A DNA stretch of 64,000 nt from Pseudomonas sp. RIT-562 (GTDB taxonomy: Bacteria > Pseudomonadota > Gammaproteobacteria > Pseudomonadales > Pseudomonadaceae). The position numbers and the translations under genes are program-made. The DNA lies in assembly GCF_026241895.1 (NCBI RefSeq), contig NZ_JAPJIV010000022.1:1-64000 (forward strand). The letters are read 5' to 3'. Position 1 is the first letter of the stretch; every line of letters begins with the position of its first letter. Shown piece after piece: positions 43,303 to 51,492 of the stretch. Under the pieces are notes generated by a model. The model was not told the DNA's origin. It was given only the letters and a program-made list of their open reading frames with translations, and did not search any database.

Positions 43303-44481
43303 TTAGGCTGCGCCGAGTATCAGGCCGCTGGTGGGTACGCCAGTACCGGCGGTGACCAGCACATTCTCTACATCCGCCACCTGGTTGACCGCCGTACCAC
43401 GGACCTGGCGCACCGCTTCGGCGATGCCGTTCATGCCGTGGATATAGGCTTCGCCCAGTTGCCCGCCATGGGTGTTGATCGGCAGTTTGCCGCCACGGGC
43501 GTGGTGCCCCGCGCGGATGAATTCCTTGGCTTCGCCGCGTTTGACGAAGCCGAATTCCTCCAGCTGCGGCAGCACGAAGGGGGTGAAGTGGTCATAGATC
43601 ACCGCAGTCTGGAACGACTCGGGACCGAGGCCGGACTGGCGATAGAGCTCGCGGGCGACCACGCCCATTTCCGGTAGCCCGGTGATGTCTTCGCGGTAGA
43701 ACGACGTCATGCTCTGCTGGCCATGGCTGATGCCCTGGGAGCCCGCCTTGATGGTCACCGGCTTTTGCCGCAAGTCACGCGCACGCTCGGCCGAGGTGAT
43801 GACCAGCGCGACGGCGCCATCGGATTCCTGGCAGCAATCGAGCAAGTGCAAAGGCTCGCAGATCCAGCGCGAGGCCTGGTGCTCTTCGAGGGTAATGGGT
43901 TTGCCGTGGAAAAACGCCTGGGGGTTGGTCGCGGCAAAATCCCGCGCCGCCACGGCGATCCGCCCGAAGTCTTCACTGGTGGCGCCATAGGTGTGCATGT
44001 AGCGCTGGGCGAACATCCCAACCCAGGCTGCCGGCGTGTGAAAACCGTGGGGCATGTACCAGCCGTAGTTGACGTTATCGAAGGTCGGCGTCGAGGCAAA
44101 GCCATAGGCGCCGGTCCCGAAGCGATACCACGAGCGTTCGTTCATCGCCCGATACACCACGACAACCTTGGCCACCCCGGTGGCCACGGCCATGGCCGCG
44201 TGCATCACCGGCCCGCAGGCGGCGCCACCGCCATGGGGCACTTGCGAGAAAAACTTCACGTCCTTGCAACCGAGCAGGCGGGCAATTTCGTATTCCGGAA
44301 CCTTGTCGACCGAGTACGAACTGAAGCCCTCGACCTCACTCGGATCGATGCCGGCGTCCTTGAGCGCGCTCAAGGTGGCCTCCAGGGCCAGGCGCAATTC
44401 CGTGCGTCCGGAGTTTTTGGAAAATTCGGTCGCGCCCAGACCAACGATCGCGGCACGCCCGGAAATCGATGAATCAGTCAT
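43303..44481 (-). CDS. SCP2-type thiolase
   Basis: 392 aa thiolase-superfamily protein of the lipid-transfer group. Probable nucleophile Cys 89 in HGGGAACGPV, NTHGGQLGEAYIHGMNG with the conserved His and the VTAGTGVPTSGL C-terminal loop. Could be the beta-keto thiolase (Skt1-like) of side-chain shortening or another DUF35-assisted aldolase; the MaoC/DUF35 fusion at 46032 is in the same operon. It is 17 bp after the lone MaoC gene. Clearly diverged from the thiolase at 26750. Confidence 0.85.
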   Translation of the reverse strand: MTDSSISGRAAIVGLGATEFSKNSGRTELRLALEATLSALKDAGIDPSEVEGFSSYSVDKVPEYEIARLLGCKDVKFFSQVPHGGGAACGPVMHAAMAVATGVAKVVVVYRAMNERSWYRFGTGAYGFASTPTFDNVNYGWYMPHGFHTPAAWVGMFAQRYMHTYGATSEDFGRIAVAARDFAATNPQAFFHGKPITLEEHQASRWICEPLHLLDCCQESDGAVALVITSAERARDLRQKPVTIKAGSQGISHGQQSMTSFYREDITGLPEMGVVARELYRQSGLGPESFQTAVIYDHFTPFVLPQLEEFGFVKRGEAKEFIRAGHHARGGKLPINTHGGQLGEAYIHGMNGIAEAVRQVRGTAVNQVADVENVLVTAGTGVPTSGLILGAA

Positions 44482-44498
44482 CTATGTCTCTCCGGCTG

Positions 44499-44918
44499 TC
44501 AGGGCAGGACCAGCGCGACCGTACCGGTCACGTGGTTGCCCATGGAATTTTTACCGCTCAAGGTGATTTCCACCGAACGAGTGTCCGCATCAACGCCGGT
44601 GACGCTGCCACTGAAGGTCATGCAATCGCCGGGATAATTGGGCGCACCGAGCTTGATTTTCAGCGCGGTGAACTGCGCCAGCGGCCCGGCCCATTGCTCG
44701 ATGAATCGCTGCACCAACCCGTTGGTGGTGAGGATGTTCATGAACACATGGGGCGAACCCAAGGCACGTGCAGCCTCTGCGTCGTGGTGCCCGGGAAAGT
44801 AGTCACGGGTGGCAATCGCGCCGCCGTTGATCAGGGTCACCGTGATCGGCACCGCCAGTTCCGGCAGAGCTTCGCCGGGACGTACGTCGTCAAAGCGCTT
44901 GGTGTTCTTCGAGGTCAT
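44499..44918 (-). CDS. MaoC-like hot-dog dehydratase
   Basis: 139 aa single hot-dog domain of the MaoC type. The segment RDYFPGHHDAEAARALGSPHVFMNILT holds the expected position of the hydratase Asp/His pair, but the exact catalytic residues are unclear. ATG 44918 lies inside the 3' end of the upstream dehydrogenase (29-bp overlap) with a GATGGAAAT ribosome site. ChsH1, the small partner of the ChsH1-ChsH2 enoyl-CoA hydratase, is similar in size; pairing with the fusion at 46032 is likely. Confidence 0.8.
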   Translation of the reverse strand: MTSKNTKRFDDVRPGEALPELAVPITVTLINGGAIATRDYFPGHHDAEAARALGSPHVFMNILTTNGLVQRFIEQWAGPLAQFTALKIKLGAPNYPGDCMTFSGSVTGVDADTRSVEITLSGKNSMGNHVTGTVALVLP

Positions 44919-46023
44919 ATTTCCATCCCAGCTTGTCGTTATCGTTGAGCCAGTCGCCCAGACGTTCCAGGTTTGCCGCCGAACCACCCAAGGCAAGGCC
45001 GAGGCCACGGCTCCAGTAGAGAAAACGGTGGATCGGGTACGTCAGGTCGACGCCGATACCGCCATGCACGTGTTGCGCGAGATGGCCGATGCGATGCCCC
45101 GCTTCACAGGCAAGCCAGGCAGTGGCCAAGGCTTCGCAGGGCGCCAGCAACCCGGCATCGATGCGGTAGACCAGCTGCCACAGTGCCGTGCGCAAGGCTT
45201 CGACGGCGATATGGTTGTCGGCCATGCTCATTTGTACGGCCTGAAAACTGCCGATGCTGCGTTCGAACTGCTTGCGCTCGCTGACGTAGATCACCGTGCG
45301 GCGGATCTGCTCTTCGCTGACTCCCAATTGCAGCGCGGCCAACGCGGCCACGCTGCGCAACTCCAGCCAGGCAACCGCCTCGGGCGGCAACAGCGCTGCA
45401 GCGTCCACGGTCAAACCTTCGATGTGCAGATCGCTGACGGCTTCGCCGTGGGTCAGCACCGCCGATATGCGCTGAACCTCGGGCGCCGACAGGTCGAGCA
45501 GCAATAGGCGCGGCACGCCCTCGGCCTGTACCAGCACCAGCGCGGCCCGGGACTGATCACCCAGGGCCAGCGCCGCCACCCGGCCGCTGATCGTCCAGCC
45601 TTCGGCCGTTGGCTGCGCCAGCAGCTCAATGCCCAATGCGCTGTTCAAGCCATCCAGGGACAGGCTGAGCAACGCCTCCCCGGATGCCGCCTTGGCGACC
45701 CAGCCGGAACGGTCGCTGGGATCAAAACGGGCCAGGGTCGCCGCGGCCAGTTGATGACGCCACAACGGCACCTGGGCCAGGGCTTTGCCTTGAGCCTGCA
45801 ATACCAGCATCAGCTCGGTCATGCCGAGCCCGCTGCCGCCGTATTCTTCGGGGATCGCCAGGGCATGCAGCCCGGTCTCGATGCATAAGCCCCACAGCGG
45901 CGCCATCATGGGTTCGCCGCTGGTGTCCCATTGGCGCATGTAGTCGTCATGGCAATGGTCGACAAACAGTCCGTCGGCCATTTGCGCAATGGCGCGCTGG
46001 TCTTCGCTGAATTCGAAATCCAT
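44890..46023 (-). CDS. Acyl-CoA dehydrogenase family protein, probable heteromer subunit
   Basis: 377 aa ACAD fold. It has the PEEYGGSGLGMTELMLVLQ segment and a C-terminal HVHGGIGVDLTYPIHRFLYW, but lacks the GG(S/T)xEIQ ending that binds FAD across the dimer. That pattern is seen in the partner subunits of alpha2-beta2 steroid ACADs. ATG 46023 lies eight bases after the MaoC-DUF35 stop; the gene overlaps the lone MaoC by 29 bp. A complex with one of the two fuller dehydrogenases in the operon is the best reading. Confidence 0.84.
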   Translation of the reverse strand: MDFEFSEDQRAIAQMADGLFVDHCHDDYMRQWDTSGEPMMAPLWGLCIETGLHALAIPEEYGGSGLGMTELMLVLQAQGKALAQVPLWRHQLAAATLARFDPSDRSGWVAKAASGEALLSLSLDGLNSALGIELLAQPTAEGWTISGRVAALALGDQSRAALVLVQAEGVPRLLLLDLSAPEVQRISAVLTHGEAVSDLHIEGLTVDAAALLPPEAVAWLELRSVAALAALQLGVSEEQIRRTVIYVSERKQFERSIGSFQAVQMSMADNHIAVEALRTALWQLVYRIDAGLLAPCEALATAWLACEAGHRIGHLAQHVHGGIGVDLTYPIHRFLYWSRGLGLALGGSAANLERLGDWLNDNDKLGWKYDLEEHQAL

Positions 46024-46031
46024 AGTGGCTC

Positions 46032-47000
46032 CTATGCCTCTACCGGGCGGAACATCGGCAAGGTCAACTGCTCATCGAAGGTCTGGAACTCGACCTGTAA
46101 TGGCTGGCCAATGCGCAGCTGTTCGCGTTCGATTCCGACCAGCCCGGCGATCAGGCGCACGCCCTCCGCCAACTCGATCAGACCGATGGGGTTTGGGTAA
46201 TCAAACGGTGGCACTTCGGGGTAGTGCATCACCACGAACGAATACAAGGTGGCCCGGCCGCTGGCCTGCACGGTGTCCCAATCGAAGCTGTGGCACTCGA
46301 TACACACCGGTGCCGGTGGATGACGCAAGGTCTGGCAGGCGCTGCAGCGCTGGATCAGCAATTGCCCCTGGTCGCAGCCCTCCCAGAAAAACCGCGTGTC
46401 ATCGCTGATACCCGGCAGCGGGCGACGGGGTTTGGCCGCTGCGGTTTCCACCTTGGCTGGCGCCTGGGCATTGGCCGCACGGAACTTGAATACTCGAAAC
46501 AGCAACTCGCCCACCGGTTCGTCGCCAGCGGCTTTTTCGACGAAATGGCTCATGACCAGGGTGACGAAAAAACCTGTCCCCAGGGCCGTGGTTTTCTCGT
46601 CGCTGACCGCATCCAGGCGAGTCGTGTAGTAGAGTTTTTCGCCTACTCGCAGCGGCCGATTGAACGTCAGCTCGGAGTTGACGGCCACCGTTGACAGGTA
46701 GCCGTGCGCCTCCATGATCTTGAGTACTTCGTAAGGGTTTTCGTCGGTCGAGCCAGGCGGATAGTTGTTGGCGTGCAAGCCCTCCATGGTCCACACCTGC
46801 AACATGGCCGGCGGGGCGATCAAGCCTTCATGCGCGGTGCCCAGGGCGAAATCGCGATCGCTGTAGACCGGGTTGTCCACGCCCATGACTTCGCACCATT
46901 GGCGAATCATGGGTGCGTTGACCTCGTCCCAGGCGTACACGCGGCCGTATTGGCGCCCCACCAGGGCGCGCGCATCGGATAGCAATTGTGGATCAGCCAA
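46032..47000 (-). CDS. MaoC hydratase - DUF35 (OB/Zn-ribbon) fusion, ChsH2-like
   Basis: 322 aa with the start taken as TTG 47000, because AAGGAG lies six bases before it and no ATG is available. Residues about 1-165 form a MaoC/FAS1-type hot-dog domain; about 200-322 a DUF35 domain with Zn ribbon CSACQTLRHPPAPVCIEC and an OB fold. This is the order of ChsH2, the hydratase and thiolase-binding subunit of steroid side-chain degradation. It lies 56 bp after the SDR and eight bases before the ACAD. Domain order is the reverse of 25795-26745. Confidence 0.82.
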   Translation of the reverse strand: MADPQLLSDARALVGRQYGRVYAWDEVNAPMIRQWCEVMGVDNPVYSDRDFALGTAHEGLIAPPAMLQVWTMEGLHANNYPPGSTDENPYEVLKIMEAHGYLSTVAVNSELTFNRPLRVGEKLYYTTRLDAVSDEKTTALGTGFFVTLVMSHFVEKAAGDEPVGELLFRVFKFRAANAQAPAKVETAAAKPRRPLPGISDDTRFFWEGCDQGQLLIQRCSACQTLRHPPAPVCIECHSFDWDTVQASGRATLYSFVVMHYPEVPPFDYPNPIGLIELAEGVRLIAGLVGIEREQLRIGQPLQVEFQTFDEQLTLPMFRPVEA

Positions 47001-47006
47001 AGTCGT

Positions 47007-47012
47007 CTCCTT
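47007..47012 (-). promoter_or_regulatory. Ribosome binding site deciding a TTG start
   Basis: AAGGAG with a six-base spacer to TTG 47000; the in-frame GTG at 47015 has no site upstream. Confidence 0.6.
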
Positions 47013-47056
47013 CACATTGAAGGCGGCCACCGAACCCGGTCGCCGCAATAGGTCGA

Positions 47057-47842
47057 TCAGGTGGGCAAAACTTGCGCGGCACCGAGAAATGCCGGACGTT
47101 CACCACCGCCATGCAACAGCAGGTTGCAACCACTGGCGTAACTGGCCAGCGGTGATGCGATGTACAGGCAGGCATTGGCGATGTCTTCGGCCACTGCCAT
47201 GCGTGCCGCCGGAATACCGGCCGCGACTGCAGCGATACCGGCCTCGGAGCCGTAGTGCAGATGTGCCTGCTCGGTCAGCACCAGCCCCGGGCTGACCGTC
47301 ACCACCCGCACTTTCGGCCCCCACTCCACCGCCAGCGATTGCACCAGGGCGAGCACCCCGGCTTTGGCCGCACCATAAGCGGCAGTGCCTGGCGAGGAAC
47401 GCAGGGCACTGATGCTGCCGATAAAGACGATGCAGCCGCCTTGCACCTGCGCCTGCATCAGGCGATTGGCGTGCTGGGCGACGTTGAGTGGCGCGATCAG
47501 GTTCAGCCCGATGATGCTTTCATGAAACCGCGGCGAGGCCGTGGCCGCTTCGGCCGCCGGGCTACCACCGGCGTTGTTGATCACCACGTCGAGACGGCCG
47601 AAGTCACGCTCGACGGCAGCGAACAGGCGTTGCAGGGAATCATGGTCACGCACATCGGCAGCGATGAAGGTTGCGCTCTTGCCACCGAGTGTCGGCACCT
47701 GTTCCGGTTCGCGCCGAGCACAGACGATCACCCGTGCATTCGCCGCCAGGAACCCCAGTGCGATACCCGCGCCGATGCCTTTGGTGCCACCGGTGATCAG
47801 CACCACCTTGCCGCTGTAATCAAGACCCGAATGCAGCTCCAT
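47057..47842 (-). CDS. SDR family oxidoreductase
   Basis: 261 aa classical SDR: TGGTKGIG, NNAGG, Ser in FIGSISA and YGAAKAG. ATG 47842 is six bases after AAGGAG (ATG 47845 is only three). First gene of operon L; a single near-symmetrical box at 47900-47917 lies between it and the divergent enoyl-CoA hydratase. Located ahead of the side-chain beta-oxidation genes, it may be the 3-hydroxyacyl-CoA or steroid hydroxyl dehydrogenase of that branch. Confidence 0.87.
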   Translation of the reverse strand: MELHSGLDYSGKVVLITGGTKGIGAGIALGFLAANARVIVCARREPEQVPTLGGKSATFIAADVRDHDSLQRLFAAVERDFGRLDVVINNAGGSPAAEAATASPRFHESIIGLNLIAPLNVAQHANRLMQAQVQGGCIVFIGSISALRSSPGTAAYGAAKAGVLALVQSLAVEWGPKVRVVTVSPGLVLTEQAHLHYGSEAGIAAVAAGIPAARMAVAEDIANACLYIASPLASYASGCNLLLHGGGERPAFLGAAQVLPT

Positions 47843-47899
47843 CATGTGCTCCTTTTCTACTGACAAGGATCACTCTAGGGGCGAACTGCGGGCCAAACT

Positions 47900-47917
47900 A
47901 CGTCTGAACGGACGATG
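47900..47917 (+). promoter_or_regulatory. Cluster box between operons L and M
   Basis: ACGTCTGAACGGACGATG, identical to 2517-2534 except the first two bases. It points at the enoyl-CoA hydratase (129 bp) but, being nearly symmetrical, may also serve the SDR at 47842. Confidence 0.68.
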
Positions 47918-48001
47918 AAAATTCAGCCTTGTGAGCAGGACACTGGCCGCTATTTACAGCTTGTCGGTTGCGCAGAGCCTGGTGGCCTTCGGCGCTCTCA
48001 G

Positions 48002-48030
48002 GTTCATCGCGAGCAAGCTCGCTCCTACAT
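48002..48030. repeat. Single REP unit
   Basis: Lone half, reverse complement of TGTAGGAGCGAGCTTGCTCG and following, ending CTCCTACA at 48030, in the leader of the enoyl-CoA hydratase gene. Confidence 0.6.
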
Positions 48031-48046
48031 GCATTCGAGGATGCCC

Positions 48047-48832
48047 ATGTCCGACTCATCCGCAGCACCGGTTCTGCTCGAACGTCCACTGCCCGGCGTG
48101 GCGTTGCTGCGACTCAATCGCCCGCACGCCACCAACGCCTTGAGCCTGGAGTTGCAGGCACTGCTGTCGCGTTATTTCACCGAGCTGGCAATTGATCCCG
48201 AGGTGCGCTGCATCGTGCTGACGGGCGGTGACAAAGTGTTCGCCGCCGGCGGCGACATCAACAGCATGGCTGGGGTCGGTGCCATCGATATCTACAAGCG
48301 CCATACCGAGCGCGTCTGGGGGCCGATCCAGCACTGCCCGAAACCGCTGATCGCGGCCGTGTGCGGTTACGCCTATGGCGGCGGATGTGAATTGGCGATG
48401 CACGCCGACCTGATCGTCGCCGGGCGCAGTGCGCGTTTTTGCCAGCCGGAAATCCGCATCGGCATCATGCCCGGCATCGGCGGCACCCAGCGGCTTGTAC
48501 GCGCGGTGGGCAAGGTCAAGGCCATGCGTATGGCACTCACCGGACAGCCGATCAGTGCCGAGGAGGCCTGGGTGTCGGGGTTGATCAGTGACCTGGTGGA
48601 CGATGACCAGGTGCAGGCCCATGCGCTGGAACTGGCGCGAGTCATCGCAGCCATGCCGGCGCTGGCCGCGGAGCAAATCAAGGAAGTGATTCTCGCCGGC
48701 ATGGATGCGCCCCTCGAGGCCGGCCTGGCGCTGGAGCGCAAGGCCAATGCGCTGTTGTTCGCCTCGCGGGATCAGAAAGAAGGGATGCAGGCATTTATCG
48801 ACAAGCGCCCGGCGCAATTCGAAGGGCATTAA
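48047..48832 (+). CDS. Enoyl-CoA hydratase/isomerase family protein
   Basis: 261 aa crotonase-fold protein. AAGGDINSM supplies the first oxyanion-hole strand, AAVCGYAYGGGCELAMHADL the second, and PEIRIGIMPGIGGTQRL carries the catalytic Glu region of true hydratases. It hydrates a trans-2-enoyl-CoA. Start ATG 48047 has GAGG six bases upstream; ATG 48041 has none spaced correctly. Alone on the plus strand between a REP unit and array 4; its box is 129 bp upstream. Confidence 0.9.
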   Translation: MSDSSAAPVLLERPLPGVALLRLNRPHATNALSLELQALLSRYFTELAIDPEVRCIVLTGGDKVFAAGGDINSMAGVGAIDIYKRHTERVWGPIQHCPKPLIAAVCGYAYGGGCELAMHADLIVAGRSARFCQPEIRIGIMPGIGGTQRLVRAVGKVKAMRMALTGQPISAEEAWVSGLISDLVDDDQVQAHALELARVIAAMPALAAEQIKEVILAGMDAPLEAGLALERKANALLFASRDQKEGMQAFIDKRPAQFEGH

Positions 48833-48855
48833 ATTTTTCGGCGTTGCACATAATC

Positions 48856-49793
48856 CCGTAGGAGCCTGGCTTGCCGGCGATGGCGGCCGCGAGATCGCCA
48901 TCGCCGGCAAGCCGGGCTCCTACAATGTTTGGCATGGCATGTAACCCGAGGCGCCCGCAAAACCCGTAGGAGCCTGGCTTGCCGGCGATGGCGCCCGCGA
49001 GATCGCCATCGCCGGCAAGCCGAGCTCCTACAATGTTTGGGCATGGCATGTAACCCGAGGCGCCCGCAAAATCCGTAGGAGCCTGGCTTGCCGGCGATGG
49101 CGGCCGTGAAATCGTTATCGCCGGCAAGCCTGGCTCCTACAAGTTTGGACATGGCATGTAACCCGAGGCGCCCGCAAAACCCGTAGGAGCCTGGCTTGCC
49201 GGCGATGGCGGCCGTGAGATCGCCATCGCCGGCAAGCCGGACTCCTACAATGTTTGGACATGGCATGTAACCCGAGGCGCCCGCAAAACCCGTAGGAGCC
49301 TGGCTTGCCGGCGATGGCGCCCGCGAGATCGCCATCGCCGGCAAGCCGGACTCCTACAATGTTTGGGCATGGCATGTAACCCGAGGCACCCGCAAAACCC
49401 GTAGGAGCTTGGCTTGCCGGCGATGGCGGCCGTGAGATCACCATCGCCGGCAAGCCGAGCTCCTACAATGTTTGGGCATGGCATGTAACCCGAGGCGCCC
49501 GCAAAATCCGTAGGAGCCCGGCTTGCCGGCGATGGCGCCCGCGAGATCGCCATCGCCGGCAAGCCGGACTCCTACAATGTTTGGGCATGGCATGTAACCC
49601 GAGGCGCCCGCAAAACCCGTAGGAGCCTGGCTTGCCGGCGATGGCGGCCGTGAAATCGTTATCGCCGGCAAGCCGGACTCCTACAATGTTTGGGCATGGC
49701 ATGTAACCCGAGGCGCCCGCAAAATCCGTAGGAGCCTGGCTTGCCGGCGATGGCGGCCGTGAGATCGCCATCGCCGGCAAGCCGGGCTCCTAC
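48856..49793. repeat. REP palindrome array 4, nine units
   Basis: GTAGGAG starts at 48858, 48966, 49075, 49183, 49292, 49401, 49510, 49619 and 49728, a 108-109 bp period. The spacer (ATGTTTGGGCATGGCATG and following, ending CGCCCGCAAAACC) is almost the same in every copy. Array lies between convergent genes and its last unit provides the stop codon of the FAD dehydrogenase. Short frames within it are repeat translations. Confidence 0.9.
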
Positions 49794-51484
49794 ATCACGT
49801 TCTCGTGGATCGGCTGCGCTGGTTGACCCTGTCTGCGGGCGACAGCGGCGCCGGCACGGCGGCCGGAAAATACACAGTCGGCCAGGGACAGGCCGCTGAT
49901 GTACAAGTGCGAAGGAATGCCCAGGGCACTGCGGCCGGCTGCATACAAACCGGCGATTGCCTGGCCCTGCTCATCCAGTACCGCGCCGCTGCGCTCGTCC
50001 ACCCGCAGCCCGCCGAGCGTCAGCGCTCCCAGCGGAAACACCGGGTTGGTCACGGAGATATCACAGGCATAGAACGGCCCCTGATCGAGCACCTGGCGCC
50101 CACCTTCAGACTTGCCAAACGGCTCCGGCGCTTCGCCACGGGCGGCGGCGTTGGCCGCCAGCACCGAGTCACGCAGCACCGCGGGGTCCATGGACGTTGC
50201 GCTGGCCAGCTCCGTCAGGCTCTTGCCCTTGCGCACCTTGAACAGCATCAGCGCCAGGGCCGGAAAGCTCTGGAACCACCAGTAACCACCGAACAACGCC
50301 TCGCGAATGGCTTTCCTGCGCAACGGCGCATCCAGTATCAGCCAGGCTTTGCCGCCCTGCTCTTCCATCAAGGGCTGACCCAGCGTGGCGCCATAGACTT
50401 CCTCATTGCAGAAGCGCCGCCCCTCGCGATTGACCACGATGCCTTTGTGCCAACTGTATGGCGGGTTGAGGAAACGCCAGGCCGATACCCGTTCGAGCCC
50501 ACGCCCCTGGCCGCCGACACTGGCCCCCAGGCGTAAACCGCTACCATCGCAGCCGGTCGCGCCGACCTTGAAGTTGCGCCGGAACTTCGGCGCATGCTGC
50601 TCCAGCAACTGGCGATTGAAGATGAAACCGCCGGTGCTCAGGATCACCCCGTCGCGCGCCCGCACTCGCCGCGGACGGGCGAAATCGCGTTCGAGCTGGC
50701 AGACCTTTGCCCGCAGTTTGTTGCAATAGCCCGGTGCGAAATTCTGCAAGCGTTCGGCGCGGGCCGCCAGTCGCGCATGCAGCTGCGCTTCTTTGCTGCC
50801 TTCGGGCAGACACCAGAACTCGACACCGAGCACGCGCCCCTGCGAATCCACCACCAGTCGCCGCGCTGCCGCCTGCAACAGCGCACGCGCTCCGGCTTTC
50901 AGGCACGCGGCCTTGAGATGGGCATACAGCACTGCTCCGCCCTGGCCTTTGCCGACGGTGCGGTGACCCCGTGGTGCGGGGGGTAAAGGGCCGCCATGAG
51001 CGGGCACCAGTTCATTGCCCGAGTAGTAGAGGAAGTAGCCGTCTTGCGGGTACGACGTTTTGCCGCCCGGCGGCATCTGATGTGAGTAGGGGGCGCCGTG
51101 GCTTTCCAGCCATTCAAGGTTGCGGACGCTGTCCGTGCAAAACCGGCGCAGAGTCTCGTCGCTGACCACGTTCTGCGTTTCGTGCCGCAGGTAATCGAGC
51201 ATGGCTTCGGGGCTGTCGTTGAACCCCGCCGCCTGTTGATGGCGAGTGCCGCCACCGGCGTACACCACCCCGCCACTCTTGGCGCTGGCACCACCACCCG
51301 TGAAACGGTCGGCAATCAGCACATCGGCGCCCTGAGCGCGAGCTTCGAGCGCCGCGCAAGCACCGGCCGCGCCCCAGCCAACCACCAGCACATCGCATTG
51401 CTCGTCCCAGTGCACGCTTTCCCCGTCAGCCACCTGCAAGGGCGGCTGCACGTCGGTGCTGGGGAGATTATCGGAAATGGACAT
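49790..51484 (-). CDS. FAD-dependent oxidoreductase, delta-4-KSTD-like
   Basis: 564 aa flavoprotein of the fumarate-reductase/KSTD superfamily. FAD dinucleotide motif GWGAAGACAALEA at residues 36-48, GGGASAKSGGVVYAGGGT typical of 3-ketosteroid delta-4-(5-alpha) dehydrogenases, and a C-terminal GLYAAGRSALGIPSHLYISG that closes the FAD site. Likely inserts the C4-C5 double bond of a 3-ketosteroid. The TAG stop lies in the first bases of array 4 (NVM then TAGGAG), so the original C-terminus may have been replaced. Nine bases downstream of the KstD-like gene in operon N. Confidence 0.83.
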   Translation of the reverse strand: MSISDNLPSTDVQPPLQVADGESVHWDEQCDVLVVGWGAAGACAALEARAQGADVLIADRFTGGGASAKSGGVVYAGGGTRHQQAAGFNDSPEAMLDYLRHETQNVVSDETLRRFCTDSVRNLEWLESHGAPYSHQMPPGGKTSYPQDGYFLYYSGNELVPAHGGPLPPAPRGHRTVGKGQGGAVLYAHLKAACLKAGARALLQAAARRLVVDSQGRVLGVEFWCLPEGSKEAQLHARLAARAERLQNFAPGYCNKLRAKVCQLERDFARPRRVRARDGVILSTGGFIFNRQLLEQHAPKFRRNFKVGATGCDGSGLRLGASVGGQGRGLERVSAWRFLNPPYSWHKGIVVNREGRRFCNEEVYGATLGQPLMEEQGGKAWLILDAPLRRKAIREALFGGYWWFQSFPALALMLFKVRKGKSLTELASATSMDPAVLRDSVLAANAAARGEAPEPFGKSEGGRQVLDQGPFYACDISVTNPVFPLGALTLGGLRVDERSGAVLDEQGQAIAGLYAAGRSALGIPSHLYISGLSLADCVFSGRRAGAAVARRQGQPAQPIHENVM

Positions 51485-51492
51485 CTGCCCTC

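Noticed and set aside
48795..49780. Many 60-170-aa frames with MPAM.SRPPSPASQAPTG-like sequences, also at 10.6-11.4 and 35.4-36.3 kb
   Set aside because: They are translations of the REP palindromes on both strands, with no ribosome sites or conserved protein family.
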